Shown here in pieces: positions 11,660 through 12,378 of a stretch of 12,378 bases of DNA; the stretch's first letter is position 1, and each line of letters starts with the position of its first letter. A program made the translations under genes and the position numbers. The DNA comes from Aquincola sp. Lineage in GTDB: Bacteria > Pseudomonadota > Gammaproteobacteria > Burkholderiales > Burkholderiaceae_C. The notes under the pieces are model-generated. The model did not search any database. It saw nothing but the letters and a program-made list of their open reading frames with translations, and was not told the origin of the DNA. Location: positions 1-12,378 of the forward strand of contig JAOUIM010000065.1 of NCBI GenBank assembly GCA_029884035.1. The letters run 5' to 3'.

Positions 11660-12378
11660 CACTGCAAACCTACCTGACGCGGCTGATCTGGTGGTGCGTG
11701 ACGCCGGTGCTGTGCCTGGCGGTGGCGCTGGGTTATCTGCAGTTCCGCCAGGTGCGCGATGACGAAGCGGGTGAAGCCCGGCGGTTGGCGAGGACTCTGG
11801 CTATCGAGGTTGACCAGACCCTGAAGTCACGCATCGCCGGGTTGCAGACCCTTTCGTTGTCGCCGCTGCTGGACGATGAGTCGCGCTGGCCCGATTTTCA
11901 TCGCGAAACCCAGGGCTTTCGCGCCGGCTTCGGTGGCAGCGTGGTTTTGGTCGGCGCCGACAGGCGGCTGCGGCTGCACTCCGACGTGCGCTTCGGCGAT
12001 GCGCTGCCGCCGCTGTCTCGGCCCCGCGGACGCGCTGCGGTGCCGCTGGCGTTCGATACATTGCAGGCGGCGGTGGGTGACCCTTTCATGGGGGCGCTCG
12101 CGCGCGAGATGCTGGTTGCGATCGTCGTGCCCGTCGTTCGCAACGATCAGCCCACTGCGGTCCTGCTCAACGCGATGCCGGTGCAGCATTTTGGCGCGCT
12201 GCTGACCGAGCAGGTCTTGCCGGCCGACTGGAGCGTGGCCCTGTACGACACGCGCGCCGAGGCGATCGTGCGCCACGGCGGCCAGCCGCAGGATGCGCAG
12301 GGCGACCAGATCGATCGTGACTTGCGCTTCGTCGACAGGCCGGCGACCGTGCCCTGGTCGGTGGAGGTGCGCATTCCG
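11656..12378 (+). CDS. Membrane sensor protein, probable histidine kinase N-terminus (cut by window edge)
   Basis: An open frame of 241 codons runs off the right edge without a stop. It begins with a short basic N-terminus and one transmembrane helix at about 10-29. An extracytoplasmic sensor region follows, with EARRLARTLAIEVDQTL, LSPLLDDESRWPDF and GFGGSVVLVGADRRL. The ARTLA...LSPLL...GFR pattern and the later VAIVVPVV and VLLNAMPVQHF resemble the Cache-like N-terminal sensor domain of betaproteobacterial histidine kinases and PAS-containing kinases. No kinase or GGDEF domain is in view, so the output is inferred. The ATG overlaps the stop of a short upstream frame and lacks its own ribosome binding site. 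The signal sensed cannot be read from sequence. Confidence 0.8.
   Translation, partial: MTLQTYLTRLIWWCVTPVLCLAVALGYLQFRQVRDDEAGEARRLARTLAIEVDQTLKSRIAGLQTLSLSPLLDDESRWPDFHRETQGFRAGFGGSVVLVGADRRLRLHSDVRFGDALPPLSRPRGRAAVPLAFDTLQAAVGDPFMGALAREMLVAIVVPVVRNDQPTAVLLNAMPVQHFGALLTEQVLPADWSVALYDTRAEAIVRHGGQPQDAQGDQIDRDLRFVDRPATVPWSVEVRIP

Overview
The window looks like a chromosomal segment of a high-GC betaproteobacterium, probably of the order Burkholderiales (Leptothrix/Rubrivivax/Methylibium-type lineages are my guess). This rests on composition, on the protein families, and on the gene order exbB-exbD-lpxK-ycaR-kdsB-adk, whose exbB-to-kdsB part is also known in Pseudomonas. I ran no database search, so the taxon is an inference.

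Left block (1-4312, minus strand). Seven tightly packed genes read leftwards: an ExbB/TolQ-type and an ExbD/TolR-type proton channel pair, lpxK (lipid A 4'-kinase), a Trm112/YcaR small zinc-binding-type protein, kdsB (CMP-Kdo synthetase), adk (adenylate kinase) and a short-chain dehydrogenase cut by the window edge. Two junctions are ATGA overlaps. lpxK and kdsB serve the lipid A/Kdo core of LPS. A gene-poor stretch of about 410 bp (4313-4724) separates this block from the divergent xseA. It holds DnaA-box-like 9-mers, a perfect palindrome and a 44-codon reading frame.

Middle block (4725-8478). xseA (exonuclease VII large subunit) and sodB (iron superoxide dismutase) run on the plus strand. 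A secreted DUF192 protein converges on sodB. Divergent from it is an RraA/HMG-aldolase-fold gene, overlapped by a DUF697-like glycine-rich protein. Two tRNA genes follow, Pro(TGG) and Arg(TCT), both with encoded CCA.

Right block (8479-12378). Just after tRNA-Arg lies a P4-type tyrosine integrase with all catalytic residues present. Next comes a stretch rich in inverted repeats, then a ParB-like gene that is frameshifted and loses its similarity abruptly near 10571. This reads as the remnant of a tRNA-targeted island; no second copy of the tRNA 3' end is visible in the window. Apparently ordinary chromosome resumes with an HPF/RaiA protein carrying a cold-shock-like C-terminal domain. After about 300 bp without a clear gene, a membrane sensor protein begins that runs off the right edge. 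A 26-codon reading frame with a strong ribosome binding site overlaps its start.

I see no CRISPR array, transposase or rRNA. The features most worth a second look are the palindrome cluster and broken ParB next to the integrase, the inverted repeat across the integrase start, and the two short upstream reading frames.
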